Below are positions 51,201 through 63,111 of a stretch of 64,000 bases of DNA, piece by piece. The stretch comes from Pleurobrachia bachei. Its lineage: Eukaryota; Ctenophora; Tentaculata; Cydippida; Pleurobrachiidae. Position 1 is the first letter of the stretch. Each line of letters starts with the position of its first letter. The position numbers and the translations under genes were made by a program. Under the pieces are notes generated by a model, which was given only the letters and a program-made list of their open reading frames with translations, ran no database searches and had not been told where the DNA came from. The stretch lies in contig AVPN01000016.1 of the NCBI GenBank assembly GCA_000695325.1, forward strand, positions 81,019 to 145,018, written 5' to 3'.

Positions 51201-54200
51201 TGAGAAGACCATGTCTGTTCTTAGTGATCAGGTAAATGACTGATAAGTTTCCAACACTCTCTTGTGACACTGTACTAGCGGCATGATAGAATGACAGTCT
51301 TAAAACTCTTTCACAGCATGTTTTTGAGAACCAATTTTACAAACTGTTATCCTACACAGGTGAAGCTGCTATACCCAGCAAAGATATGGGACAAGATATC
51401 ACCCCGGTTATTCGCCACCTTCTGGGCTCTCTCGTCCTCCGATATTATCCTGCCCTCTGGCAAGTACAAGAGCGAGGTCGGGAGACTGGAGAAACTCATC
51501 AAGGAGGTCAGTAGTGTCTGTTTGTTTAGGAGGTCAGTTTACTAGATTGAATTTCATTTGATGTTACAATTCTGAGGGTTCGGTATGCCTGCATTAGAAG
51601 ACATTAGTAATATTGAGTTGATGTCTTTTCCAGACATTACAGCAGTTTTCCTAGACACCATATTATCATATACACCATGTTAACTAATTGTGTTCTCTAT
51701 CAGGTGAGTGATAATGATGAGTTGGCCCAGCGAAGGAAGGACAAAGAGATAGAGAAACACAAGGATCTCATAGCTCGACTAAATGATGAACACAAAGCCC
51801 AGGTACATGTTGTTATTTTCTAATCCTCCGGGTGGGCGGGGAGTGCGAAACACAGTCTAGCTAGTAAAGTTACACGTACTGTTTGAACTCAGTTATAAGG
51901 GAGAGTCCAAATTAGGAATAAGTGTGGTTTTGTACTGCATGAGCGGTAGTCATTCATGGCTAATCTAATTTCATATTAATCAGTGCCATCATATTTCAGT
52001 TTCACTGCCACTATAATTAACTTTCTTTTTTTCTTCTTTTTTTTTCGTGTCTTCTCCGTATTAACATATGTCACTCCCTGTACACACATGTATTCGAGCC
52101 ATGTACATGTGCCATGGTTTGACAGATGTTAAACTTCACGGCCATTTGTTTGACCCCGGTGTCAAGCTCCGGTATACTGCAAGTACAGGTACCCAATCAC
52201 TGGTACTCTACCTAATCACTGGTAGTTACAGTATAAAATCAAACAAACTTATTGGCATAGCGTTTGACGGCACAACCTTAATGCGCTCGGCCAGCCCAGA
52301 TGGTAATAGGGTCAGGGATGAAGCTGGGCTTATCCTGTGTAAAAGTTGCACACCACAAAGAATCTGCACTTGTCTTCAGACGACAACTGCTGCAGCTGTG
52401 ACACATGTCACGACAATCGACATTTCCCCCCACATGTCCCAGGACGTGACAGTGTAATACTGTCTGGTAACTTGAGAGACAAACTTCTCACTTCCAACAT
52501 TTCCATTACCGGACCTCAATCAGATCCCATATATATCTCACCACGATAACAAAAGATCATACTTGTTGTACCTAATCCTATTATCTCAGGATAACAACCA
52601 CAAGCTGATAATGGCGAGAGTGGAGGCCGAGAAAGATCGGTGGTTTGCCAATCTCAGCTCCTCAAAAGTGGATGCTATAATGCAGGTATTAGATCCCCCG
52701 TGGATTTATTTCTAGGAATTACTGATGATGGCATTGTAGTAGCTCAAGATAGAGCTCATCTTCCATCTTTGTGTCACATGTTGAAACCACCTCTCCTCTC
52801 AGTTCCTCCAAGTGTGTATCATCCAGCGGACAATGTTCACTGCCAGCGATGCTGTGTACTGTGCTAAGTTTGTGGAGCTCTGCCACAAAACCCAGGCTGT
52901 CAACTTTTCCACCCTCATCTACTTTGACAGGATCTTCAGTGACGTCAGTCATATTGTTACCAATTGTACGGATAATGAGGCGAGCAGGTAATTGATAATT
53001 ACTCAGTGCGCTATCCCCCTATTGCCATTTGCCATGTCCCATTATCCCACTAGTCCCTATTATTAATACTATCCCACTATTTCTCATTATCAGGTATGGC
53101 CGGTTCCTATGTGAGACACTGAAAGGTATCTCAAAGTGGCATAAGGACAAGACACTGTATGAGAAGGAATGTGGAAAATCACCCGGTACGTTCTGTCAAT
53201 TCTGTCTGACCTAGGGCATAATTATATCTTTTCAAGTAGTCAAACTTACACAAACTCAACAATTCCACACCAGATAACCACTTATATCCCATGTTACCCT
53301 CAACTCCACATCCCACCAGATAACTGTTACCCCATGTTAATCCCAGCTAACTCCCCCTGCTTTAGGTTTTGTGCACGTGATCCGAGGTGACAGCGCTGAC
53401 GGAGAGAAACGAATCGAGAAGTATCTTGACTATGAGAACTTCCGTCACGTGTGCTGCAAGTGGCACTTTAAGCTAACCAAAGCGATGGTGTTCTGCTTTG
53501 ATTCCAAGGATTACAGTCAGATCCGGAACGGTCTCACTGTACTAAACAAGATTCTACCCGAGTTCCCTGTGGTACTGAATCTCGCTCAGGCGCTAGAGAA
53601 ACGCATACAAAAGGTACAGCAAATTAATGATGATGTTACCAGAGTTCATCTTTACTTTCCAATCTTATTGTGAAGTATGTTCACCGGGTAAATAATAATT
53701 AGAGAATTAGAAAGTGTAAACACAGTGAAATAATTAGAAAGTGTAACCACACACCCCATAATTCCAGTTGCCCGTTCCATTTGCTAAGATCCGTTTTACT
53801 ATTTTCTATTGAATCGTGTTGTAACCTCACACCCCACCAGGTGAAGGAGGAGGAGAAAGCATCTCGTCCCGATCTGTACGCCCTCGCAACATCTTACTCT
53901 GCCCTACTAAACTCCCGGAGGTCCAACTTCATTGCCGAAGAGAAGTTCCACAACGTAGAGAAGAAACCCTCCACAACCACCGGGGCTGCTGCTGGGGGTG
54001 GTGGATCGGAGAGTAGCTCCCGGAACAACTCCCCTGCTCGAGCTAGGAAGGATGCCCCTGTGAAGAGACGGGAAGAGAGCGAGGTGGAAAAGAAGCGGAG
54101 GAGAGAGGATGAAAAGAAAGGGGATGATAGTGCGAGGAGAGGGAGTGTGGAGAAGAAATTGAAGAGTGATGTCAGTCCCAAGAGGACTAAGATTAATGGA

Positions 54201-54248
54201 AGGGAGAGGGAGGAGGATGAGAGTCGGTCCAAGATTAGGAAGAAGTGA
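42223..54248 (+). CDS. THOC2: THO complex subunit 2
   Basis: Largest scaffold of THO/TREX, which couples transcription to mRNA export. Exons, using the second copy of the duplicated part: 42223-42333, 44452-44571, 44682-44758, 44903-45058, 45183-45339, 45409-45633, 45822-45926, 46078-46176, 46273-46386, 46573-46733, 46871-47077, 47254-47409, 49329-49443, 49857-49979, 50114-50339, 50718-50920, 51139-51231, 51360-51506, 51704-51802, 52590-52685, 52803-52987, 53094-53185, 53366-53613 and 53841-54248. All phases fit and give about 1240 residues (human 1593). Hallmarks: [65 protein letters not shown] and [19 protein letters not shown] Lys/Arg/Glu-rich disordered tail ends the protein. The first copy of exons 2-6 has a 1-nt loss near 43556. 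Confidence 0.95.
43770..43863. mobile_element. Short interspersed element, copy 1
   Basis: In a THOC2 intron. It starts tcaggaaatactgg, has the core cagtcacgtgacctaaata and ends ggtcggttcctg. It is flanked on both sides by ctgccag, which looks like a target-site duplication. A miniature inverted-repeat element is proposed. Confidence 0.6.
43953..44267. other. Assembly gap (run of N)
   Basis: About 315 undetermined bases. The left edge is a G-run (gggggggggggg) after gaggccaga. Nothing can be said about the content. Confidence 1.
45659..45710. mobile_element. Short interspersed element, copy 2 (partial, inverted)
   Basis: Inverted and shortened: agtcacgtgactggttat, then ccaatcagggaccagtat. 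It lies at the equivalent place in the duplicated THOC2 intron, so the two copies of this intron differ in orientation and length of the element. Confidence 0.55.
47682..48094 (-). CDS. Nested secreted LDLa-like protein, frameshifted
   Basis: Antisense within the THOC2 intron 47410-49328. The ATG at 48094 starts a short hydrophobic signal ([12 protein letters not shown]) in one frame. About 40 nt later, a 1-nt slip is needed to enter the open frame of about 120 codons that ends at 47682. That frame has a dibasic site (LEKR), then a Cys-rich stretch with [15 protein letters not shown], which matches the Ca-binding end of an LDL-receptor class A repeat. An acidic amphipathic helix ([12 protein letters not shown]) closes it. 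A TATA box lies 48 bp before the ATG. The slip could be a base error or true decay. It is a small secreted protein of unknown function. Confidence 0.6.
48142..48148 (-). promoter_or_regulatory. TATA box of the nested gene
   Basis: Reads GGTATAAAAACC on the minus strand, 48 bp upstream of the ATG at 48094. The distance fits a start of transcription near 48115 and a very short leader. Confidence 0.55.
48421..48583. repeat. Inverted-repeat element, about 163 bp
   Basis: Left end cataaactcttgccagtgg and right end agaggcaagagtttatg form an imperfect inverted repeat of about 27 bp, with an inner ggtttaaa/tttaaacc pair. It is probably a miniature inverted-repeat element. A further perfect 10-bp hairpin (cgccagtggc, gccactggcg) lies at 48986-49012. 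Confidence 0.6.
50404..50618. repeat. Fold-back element with 81-bp arms
   Basis: Arms 50404-50484 and 50538-50618 are reverse complements with essentially no mismatch, around a 53-bp spacer. It lies in a THOC2 intron and is flanked by tttgttattta-like sequence on both sides (50393 and 50672). Confidence 0.85.
50991..51098. mobile_element. Short interspersed element, copy 3
   Basis: In a THOC2 intron. It starts aggaaccgaccgaatcag and has ataaccagtcacgtgacc and ctgattggttgtttac. It is flanked by similar ctcctcttttactacc and ctccttttttactacc. Confidence 0.6.
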
Positions 54249-54601
54249 GGAGGATCAGAGTCAGGAACCGAAACAGGAAATAGATGTCCCTGATTGGTTG
54301 ATAACCAGTCACGTGACCTAAATACCGAGTTCTGATTGGTTGTTTCCGTCGGTTCCTGATCACAGTCAGAGAGATCTCTCAGCTGCCCCGGGGACAGAAG
54401 AGATATTGACACAATGTGCTGATTTTATATTTTAATTCAATGTCTCTTTTAACAACTTGTTTCAGAAACCATTGTCCATGTAATAGCTCCTGAACCACAA
54501 GTCATAACTGATAACTTCTGCCCTAACTCTTCCCCTCCCCCTGAATTCTCCCTCTGGCCCTCCCCTCCCTAACTCCTTCCCCCTCCTATATGTATAGCTG
54601 G
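54249..54601. other. THOC2-TOPBP1 spacer
   Basis: 353 bp in tandem orientation. The THOC2 3' end here holds interspersed element copy 4, then AT-rich and C-rich (ccctcccc) sequence. A separate TOPBP1 promoter must lie here or within the THOC2 3' end; no TATA box is obvious. Confidence 0.5.
54262..54358. mobile_element. Short interspersed element, copy 4
   Basis: Just after the THOC2 stop. It starts tcaggaaccgaaacagg, has ccagtcacgtgacctaaata and ends gtcggttcctg. Flanks gatcagagtcag and gatcacagtcag suggest a target-site duplication. Confidence 0.6.
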
Positions 54602-57600
54602 ATGGATTGCAAGAATGTAGTCGCAGTAACAGACCAAGCAAGATGTAGCTCACTTTTGGAGGAGGCCGTCCTTCTTGTCCGAAAGGTAATAGTTGCTGTT
54701 TAATGTTTATCAGACAAAAATTAACATACCTTGTTCGAAAAGTGCTTTTATCAGCCAGCATTGCAATTTTAAAGTCCTCGGTTTTTGCATGCCATTATCC
54801 TTGCCTAGTTACTGACACATCTCTCTCCCTTCAGACACTAGATGTGAAATGTCCCCTGGTTATTAACCCTCCTGTCTCTCCTTCCCTCTAGACACTAGAT
54901 GTGGAATGTCCCTTAGTTCCCCTGGCATCCCTCGAGAGCACCCCAGACCCCATCACTGAGCTCTACATCGTGCCATTCTTTGAGGGGGAGACTTATGATA
55001 GGGTTGTAAAGTTGGGGAAACCAGTTATTGGACCATCGGCACTGATTTTTCTGATAAAACAAGAGGTAAACATAAGGGGGAGGTATTGTGAGGGACAATG
55101 AACACATCATGTGAGTTACAAATAACAAAGGCCGGGGAGATCTAGATATATATTCGATTTAGATATTATATTTTTTTGTAACCCCTTTATTGTCTCTCAG
55201 ATTTTGCTACCGCGAAGATTGCAGAAGGGTAAGAATTTGTTGTCACTGGCCCTCCAGGGATGCATGGTGTGCTGCAGCAACATCGAGAAGGAAGCACGAG
55301 AGAGTCTCTACTGGAAGGTACGTATTGCTTGGCGGGGTTATAATCGTCCTTGTTTGTTGGATTACTACTTTTGGAGTTTTGATTGTATTTTGTGTCACTG
55401 TTTTCTCAGTATCAAGTGCTTTGATCCCAATATATTTTTGTCCCTAGCGGTATTTTGTGCTACTGCAGTCCCCTAATGCGTCCCCCAATGTGTTATCTAC
55501 AGGTACAATCAATGGGCGGAACAACAAGTACAGTGCTGACCTCTGAAGTCACCCACCTAGTTGTGGATGAAGTTGGTAGCAATGTAAGTAACAACTCATC
55601 TTTGGTCCAAAATCATCCCGCCGTGCTACTGCATTCTGGTTCATTGAACATTCTTCCCCGTTCATCCACAAAAATTTCCATTTCAGAAATATAGGTTTGC
55701 AGTCAAGTATGGAATACCCGTCATGTCGCGAGAGTGGATACAATATCTGTGGGAGAAAGCTAAAACGACGGTAGGAGCTTCTCTAGAAATTGAAGCTGTT
55801 GTACCTATAAATACACATAACAGTTACCAGTAGTATCCAGTAGAACCACCATCGATATCGCACCCAATTTACAACCTACTCTCACGCTATCGTCTACTCT
55901 CCACATCAAGGATGAGAACTAGAACCTCGAATAACCTACTCTCAGTTCTCACTCCATTATCATGATTATCTTCCACTCAGGTTGTTAAGAATGACGCAGA
56001 GATAATGAAGGAGCATGCTTGTCCCCCGTTCAGGGGATGCAAGATCTGTGTCACTGGGCTGGATATCAGTATGAGAGGGGATGTGGAGAGGCTGACTGTT
56101 CAGAATGGGGGCATTTATAGCGGGGATCTGGTCATGGATAGGTAATGTGTGTTAGGGGGGATCTCGTCATGGATAGGTAATGTGTTTTAGGGGGGATCTT
56201 GTCATGGATAGGTAATGTGTGTTAGAGGGGACCTTGTCATGTGATAGGTAATGTGTGTTAGAGGGAGTATAGTTGGGAAGTCTTACAAGGTATAATATGG
56301 CTGAGATATCCCAAGATGTTTCCTATGATACTCTCAAGTCTCAGTATTTTCACTACCTCTACCCCCCCCCTCTCCCCTCAACCAGTGTGACTCACCTGTT
56401 AGCTGATACTCCTTCTGGGACCAAGTTTGAACATGCTTCTCAGTGGAATATTCCCGTCCTCCGAACTGCCTGGTTCTATGACTCTATCAAGAAGGTAGGT
56501 TACCATGAGAACCCACCGAATCAGGTCACTGATTGGCTGATAACCAGTCACGTGAGCTAAATAACGAGTTCTGATTGGTTGTTTACTTGTTTTGGTCGGG
56601 TCCTGCCTAAGATATCCTATCGATATCCTGATCTCACCCGTGTGTATTGGGAGGGTAAAAAATTCCGGGTCAAACAATGCTTTTCCTATATATAATTCTC
56701 GTATAGATCGCATACTACAAAACTTATGCTTCAACTTGTATTCTAATTCCAGGGAGTATACCTAGACCCAGAGGGTTACCAAACCAAACCTAGTGGTGGA
56801 GCTCCTATAGCAGCCGGGGAGTTGAGTTACAGACCCATCCTAGAGGAGACTAGGGATGGTGGCCCTACTACAGCTGGAGGAGTTACTGAGCAACTGAGCA
56901 CCCTGGATCTAGATGTTACCATCAATAAGGACAAGGTATAACAAAACTGAAAACCTGTAATTGTTGCTGGCCCCTGCGGAAATCAAGGTGCATGGCAAGT
57001 GGCAATTGTAGTATAATGCCATAATCCACTGTTATATAACCCTCCAGCTCCATCCCAACCTTCCTCCCCAACTCCACAGGGTTACCTAGAGGGTTGCAGG
57101 ATATACCTGGCAGCAGGGTTCACCACTGCAGAGCAGGACAAACTGAAACGTATAATAAATAATGGAGGTGGAACCAGGCTCAGCGCTGTCTCGTCCCGAG
57201 TAACTCATATTGTGTGTAAAGTTGGGACTACTCTCAAGGAGGTACGTGGAAAAAATTATAAATCATTTGAGTTTAAACTTCTAAAAAACATTTGAAAAAG
57301 ATAGATTTGCACTGTTTTGTTGCCCAAAATTCAGTTCTAACTTTAAATCGTGTTTATAAAAGTGCAGATCTAGTTTGTCCCACTAATTTCTGTCCTCCCT
57401 TCAGTTGTCTACTATCCAGTTACTAATTTCTATCCATCCTCAGCTGGCTACTATCCGGGGAGGAGATGAGGAGGCCGAGGTTGTGACGGTGGACTGGTTG
57501 GTACAGTGTATGGAGAAGGGAGAGCAGCAACCTGAGATCCAATACACCCTCCTACCTGAAGGGCAACAGGCAACACCAGACAATCCTTTACCTAATATAC

Positions 57601-58362
57601 GGACTCTTGCTGCCGTTACAAAGCAACGGGTAGGTTCACTCTGGTTGGGTAGTATCGCTTGCATATTGCTAGCTTCAAGTTGCTACTTGCTAGTTTCTGT
57701 TGCTATAGTAGCAAGTAGCATCTAGTACTCTGATAACTACACTGTATAATAACTTTGTTTTTGTTTCTAGGCAACCAATGAAGAGCGCAGTATTCTGGAC
57801 CAGTACACGGGGGCTGCTGACGTCACACTAGAGAATGACGTCACCCGAGATGTTACCACGGCAACCACGTCTAAGAGCACAGTGAACGAAACCACTTCCC
57901 GATCTCTCTCAGTACGTGTTTCATCATGGCTTGATTTTCTTGGTTAGTTTATTAAAAACACGTGTTATTATTATTCTCATCATGTTTCAGACGACAGCTA
58001 AATCGGAATTATTCAAGGGATACGTGTTCGAAATATCATCCAACATCCCTCATAAGATCGCTAGGAACATACAACATCAGATCATTGCCAATGGAGGTGG
58101 TTGCAGGTTTGTAACATAGTTTTGTTTGTCTTACTGTCTTTGCGTGACCTGCGATGTCACGCAGTGTTATACTTCTCCTCCTATAGAACTGGCGGTCCTG
58201 TTTTTTAGATGTTCCATACTGTTCACTAATTTGCTTTTATTCTCAGGTCCGAAGTGGAGATTGAATTTTTCGTTGTGGATCCGTTCAAACCTTCGCCACC
58301 ACTCCACAAGACCAAAACACACGTTACCTACATGTGGCTTCAAAGGTATCTTTCTCTCTTTC

Positions 58363-58418
<56 letters not shown>

Positions 58419-61400
58419 TCACTCTCTCTCTCTCTATATATATTTCTCTCTCTCTCCCCGTCCCTTTTCACCCACGGTGACCCACCCATCTCTCCTAGAT
58501 GTATCCAAGCGTCACAAATCGTCTCACTGAGCAATCACATCCTCTACTCGCCCTCTCCCGTGCCTGAGAAATGTGAAGTCTTCAAAAACTGTGTCATTTG
58601 TTACACACAGGTGAGAGAGCTGCAAGTGAGATCGTTACTTTAACTAAGAGAGATAGAGAGAGAGAGCAGTTTACCACTTATCATCGGTATTTCCTTTTTC
58701 CAACTTCTCTCCCAATCGTTAATCTCCCTCAGTTTTCTGGGTACGAGTTAGCTCATGTGTGTGAGGTGATAAAGGTCCTGGGTGGAACGCCCCAAGGAGT
58801 GTTCACTAAGAAACCCATCAAGGGCAAGGATAGTAAAAGGGATTGTTTGCCCTGTACACATCTTGTATACAAGGTATTTCACACGCCAAAAAACCCTTTT
58901 TTTCTGGAGCACGTGGGCCGTTTTCACTTCACAGGCAATTATCCCTCCTCACTCTCTCCCTTCTACAGGACGAGGTAAACCGACCAACCTCAAAAGTGCT
59001 CGCTGCACGGAACTGGGGCATCCCTTTTCTCCAGGTTGGGTGGCTCTACCAGTGTCTCTCCACACTCTCCTTGATTGATCCCGACACCTTTCATTATGAG
59101 AAGGAGAACGAGAACGGGGTGAGTACCAGGAACCGACCAATACAAGTTAAGAGCCAATCAGAACTCGTCATTTGGGTCACGTGACTGGTTATCAGCCAAT
59201 CAGGGACCAGTATTTCCTGATTCGGGTCGGTTTCCTACACTAATCCCACCATATACAACAAGTTCAATCTGCAGTGTTATTGAAATGAGTTATCACTAGG
59301 TTTCAAATTGTTAGCATTATATAATAAACAGGGACCAGGGTGTCTATCAATTATCATGTGTGTAATGCTATGTAATGCTATTTTTTGGCAAACGTTATAT
59401 ATATATGTATATATATAATATAATATATTCGGATGGTGGTATTCCTTGTGTTCAACTGGTTTTCTAAAGTATAATAACTCTCAGGATAAGCACCATCCGT
59501 ACCACAAGAAACCTGAGCCCATAACAAAAACAGCCACTAAAGCTGCCACCGTCCTCCTTTCAGAGGTAGGTCATATTAGACAAATAAGTTTGTTTTTCGT
59601 ACATCTATTTGAATAAGAGATGGCATATTTTCTGCGTGGAAAAAAGAAAGTGGCATTTATACCTAACAGTTTGCATTGCCCAAATATGTTGGTAACGAAG
59701 TAACCCCTTGCCAGCGCGCGCGAACAGAATGTGAGGTGTCTTTGATACCAACCAAATATGGCGTGATAACAACCAGTTTCAATAGACTTTATCCTCCCAT
59801 AGATGCCTACTGGTACCAAGGAAGTACGTGTTACGGCAGATAGCGTCTCAATTAAACATGACAAAGACGGTTTTGCGACTCCAATCAAGATCAAAAACTC
59901 TCGCCTCAAGGTACATACTAAATAAAATATAACGGGATAACTGAACTAAACTATGTCTTTAGTTACGTGTATTCTATAGAATACTACTATAGTAGTATAG
60001 CTAATTCTATAGTAGTATAACTATAGTATGTATAGCTAATTCTCAGTATTCGCTACCTTCGCTACACAGTATCCATCAATGTACTATACTACTAGAATCA
60101 CTCATTATCCCTCAGGTTGATTCAGTGGTTGAGATGTTGGATTCTCCCGCTGTCACTTCCAATAACGACACAACCCTTGGCTCTCTACCAACAATGTTCA
60201 AGCGGAACATCTCCAATGCAGCTGGAAAGACCCGTGTCCTGGCTGGTGTAACCCTAGTGATCAAACAGAGACCAACTGAGGTCCCACTTGTGGAGCTGAA
60301 GGCCATGGCGAGGAAGAACGGGGCTGTCACTAAGAATTATCTGGATAGGACGACTACACATATCATTTGTGGTATGGTGGGCACCTCCTGAGAATCATTA
60401 TAATACAAATTAGTTTTATCTCTCAACTCCGTGTATTGCCTCACACCTCCCCCCGCCCTCTCACAGCTCCTAAAGACAATTATATGGAGACGGCATTGAA
60501 AGAGGGTAAGAAGGTGGTATCGTGTTATTGGTTAGGAGCATGTAATGAACAGGGTCAGCGGCTACCAGAGTCAGATTTCCCTCCTGGATACGACCCTAAA
60601 CGAACCCTAAATTTATCTGGTTAGTCACTGAAGACGTGAAACAAAGTGTTCTCGAAGGCTTCTGTAAATTTGTTTGATTTAGTACCATTATATCGTTGTC
60701 TTTCTTGTTAATTAATTAGTAATTAAAGTCGGTGACAACTTCAAAAAATCCGACTTTACCCCCATCCTCACTATCTAAACTACTCCCTCTCTCTCAGTAT
60801 CGGAAGATAAACCAGTGGAAGCTGTTGATATTGATAACACTGCCCTACTAGATCCTCCTCCTTCCCACCTCCCTCCTGCCACAGTCCCCTCTCCCATCAC
60901 CACCACCGTATCACCTACAACAGCTGCTAATAATTCGGAGGAGGACCCGTACTCGCTGGATGCTAATCTCCTTCAGGAGATAGCCCTCATGCAGAAGATA
61001 GTACCAGCCAGTAGTGAGGGGGATGAGAAGGGAAATAGTGGTTTAGTCGCACCAGGTATATTGTGTGATGTCATGGTTACCGTGGTGTCTGCTGTTACCA
61101 TGGTTTCTGTTGTTACCATGGTTACCATTTTAACCACACATTCCCAGGTACCCCTCGACGTGTAAAGAGAAGTGCCATCAGGAGAATTAACTCAATGCCC
61201 GTACCTGAGGAACAGCTCATGTCACAGGCACCACCGGCTGGTAAGTGTAGGACAAATATTTCGCCATCCGCTTTTTTGTTTTTATGTTCAAACCCTCCCT
61301 TTACAATTGTTTCGGTGGCGCACGAAACAGGGTCTAGACTCTAGCTAGGCAACTCTTTCATTGCCAGGTTATGCCTACAGTTCGTGCACCTACAGTTCGT

Positions 61401-63063
61401 GCGCCCCGTTTTTATAAAATAAAAACTAAGGTTTGAACAAAACAACTCTTTCGATACTCATTGCCATGATGATGATAAAGCCAGTTTTGTTGATCAATCT
61501 GCCCAATGTATCGCAGTACCAGTTACTCCTCCAACTCTCCCTCCCACTCTAACAGTTACCCCCTCCTACTCTCTATCTATCAGTGACGTACGAGGACGGC
61601 CAGGCTGCACGAGCTGAGTTCCTAGCCCGCAAAGAAGAAGAGGACAAGACACGTGACCTTGAGTCACGTGATAATCAGATGTCACGTGATTGTCCACCTA
61701 ATGACACGTTGATCAGTACCAACCCGCCTCGGGGAGCACCCAGCTCAGCATCTACCCCAACCCGGGAACAAAAACAGGTGAGGTATTATTCCAATGGTTC
61801 TCTAGTTTCTATTTCCAACAATTGAATCACATGTATGACATGTATGACATCCGGCCCTGCTCTATATAAACTCCTGGACTCCGCTCATCTCGTCATAACC
61901 CAATGACCCCCTTACCTCCCCCTTACCTCCCCAGATGAACAGTGAGCAGGTTCGTGAGATGATAGGAGACATCAACCCAGACGATCTAGATTTCTCTCTA
62001 TCCGATCAAGACACTACCATTGTAGATGAAGATACGCCAACCCGGAACTTCATGTTAAGCGGTGAGTGATGTGGTTGCACACAGTGATTGGCCTCCTTGC
62101 GTAGAGTCCTTGAAAAGGGTTCATGCCCATGGCAACCGCAAATCATTCAATCACTATATTGTACTCCTTCTCACTAGCACTGTACTTTTTCAGCAATGAC
62201 AGAAACAGAGAAGAATGATTTCCCAGCCCTTTTGGCTGTTCTAGGTGGAACATACCTTCCCTCATCTAACTTCGACAAACGCTGCACACACCTTGTGGTA
62301 GGCAACCACTAAGCAGGGGGGGGTAACTAGCTGCAATCGTTTACCGCTACTAATATAAGTAGTATATAGGGGCTACAACAAAACGAGGAAAGCCCCTCCC
62401 CCTACTACGTTTCCATGGTGGCGAAAGGGGGTCTACTGCAGGTCTTTAACAGCTGTTCCAGAATTAACAACTTGTTTTCCACTAGGCCCGGAAACCCAGT
62501 AGAAATGAAAAGTATCTCTCTGCAATAGCGGCTGGGTGTAGAATCCTCCACCCCAGCTACATAGAGGCGTGTCGGGAAAAGGGAGAGTGGCTGGATGAGA
62601 CACAGTATACTCTTGACAAGTTCTCTGATAACTATGAAGGTTCGTGATATAATCAGCCCCCCCCCTCCCCCGATATAATGGCGTAGATGTAATAGCGAAT
62701 ATAGTCTCGTAACCCTTATTTGTCAGCAGTTATATAAACCAGTGCACTACTGCATTGGTCAATTGTTCATTGTTCTGATCGGCCGATCCACTCCAATAAT
62801 ACTCAGCAGCCAGGTCCTTATTGTCCATCATCGTCATATCAGGGCATAGCTGATTTAAATTTCCTACAGGCAAGGATAAGAACTTGGCAAAAGCAAGCGG
62901 GAAATGGCGAGATCAAAAGGCTTTTGATGGGTGGAGAGTAATTTTATGTTGTTCTGAAACGAAAATAAAAAACTTTAAAGGTATTTTTACTTCCCTTCTC
63001 TCTCTGTGTCTCTGTGTGTCTCTGTGTGTCTCTGTCTCTGTCTCTCTACTGTAAAGTACTGTT

Positions 63064-63111
<48 letters not shown>

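Noticed and set aside
52068-52549. Two overlapping open frames (129 and 67 codons) in a THOC2 intron
   Set aside because: They are in different frames, have no fitting donor/acceptor pair and show no family match; the flanking exons join well without them.
58126-58643. Open frames over the CT-rich stretch in a TOPBP1 intron
   Set aside because: Ser/Leu runs from a simple repeat; they span known splice sites of TOPBP1.
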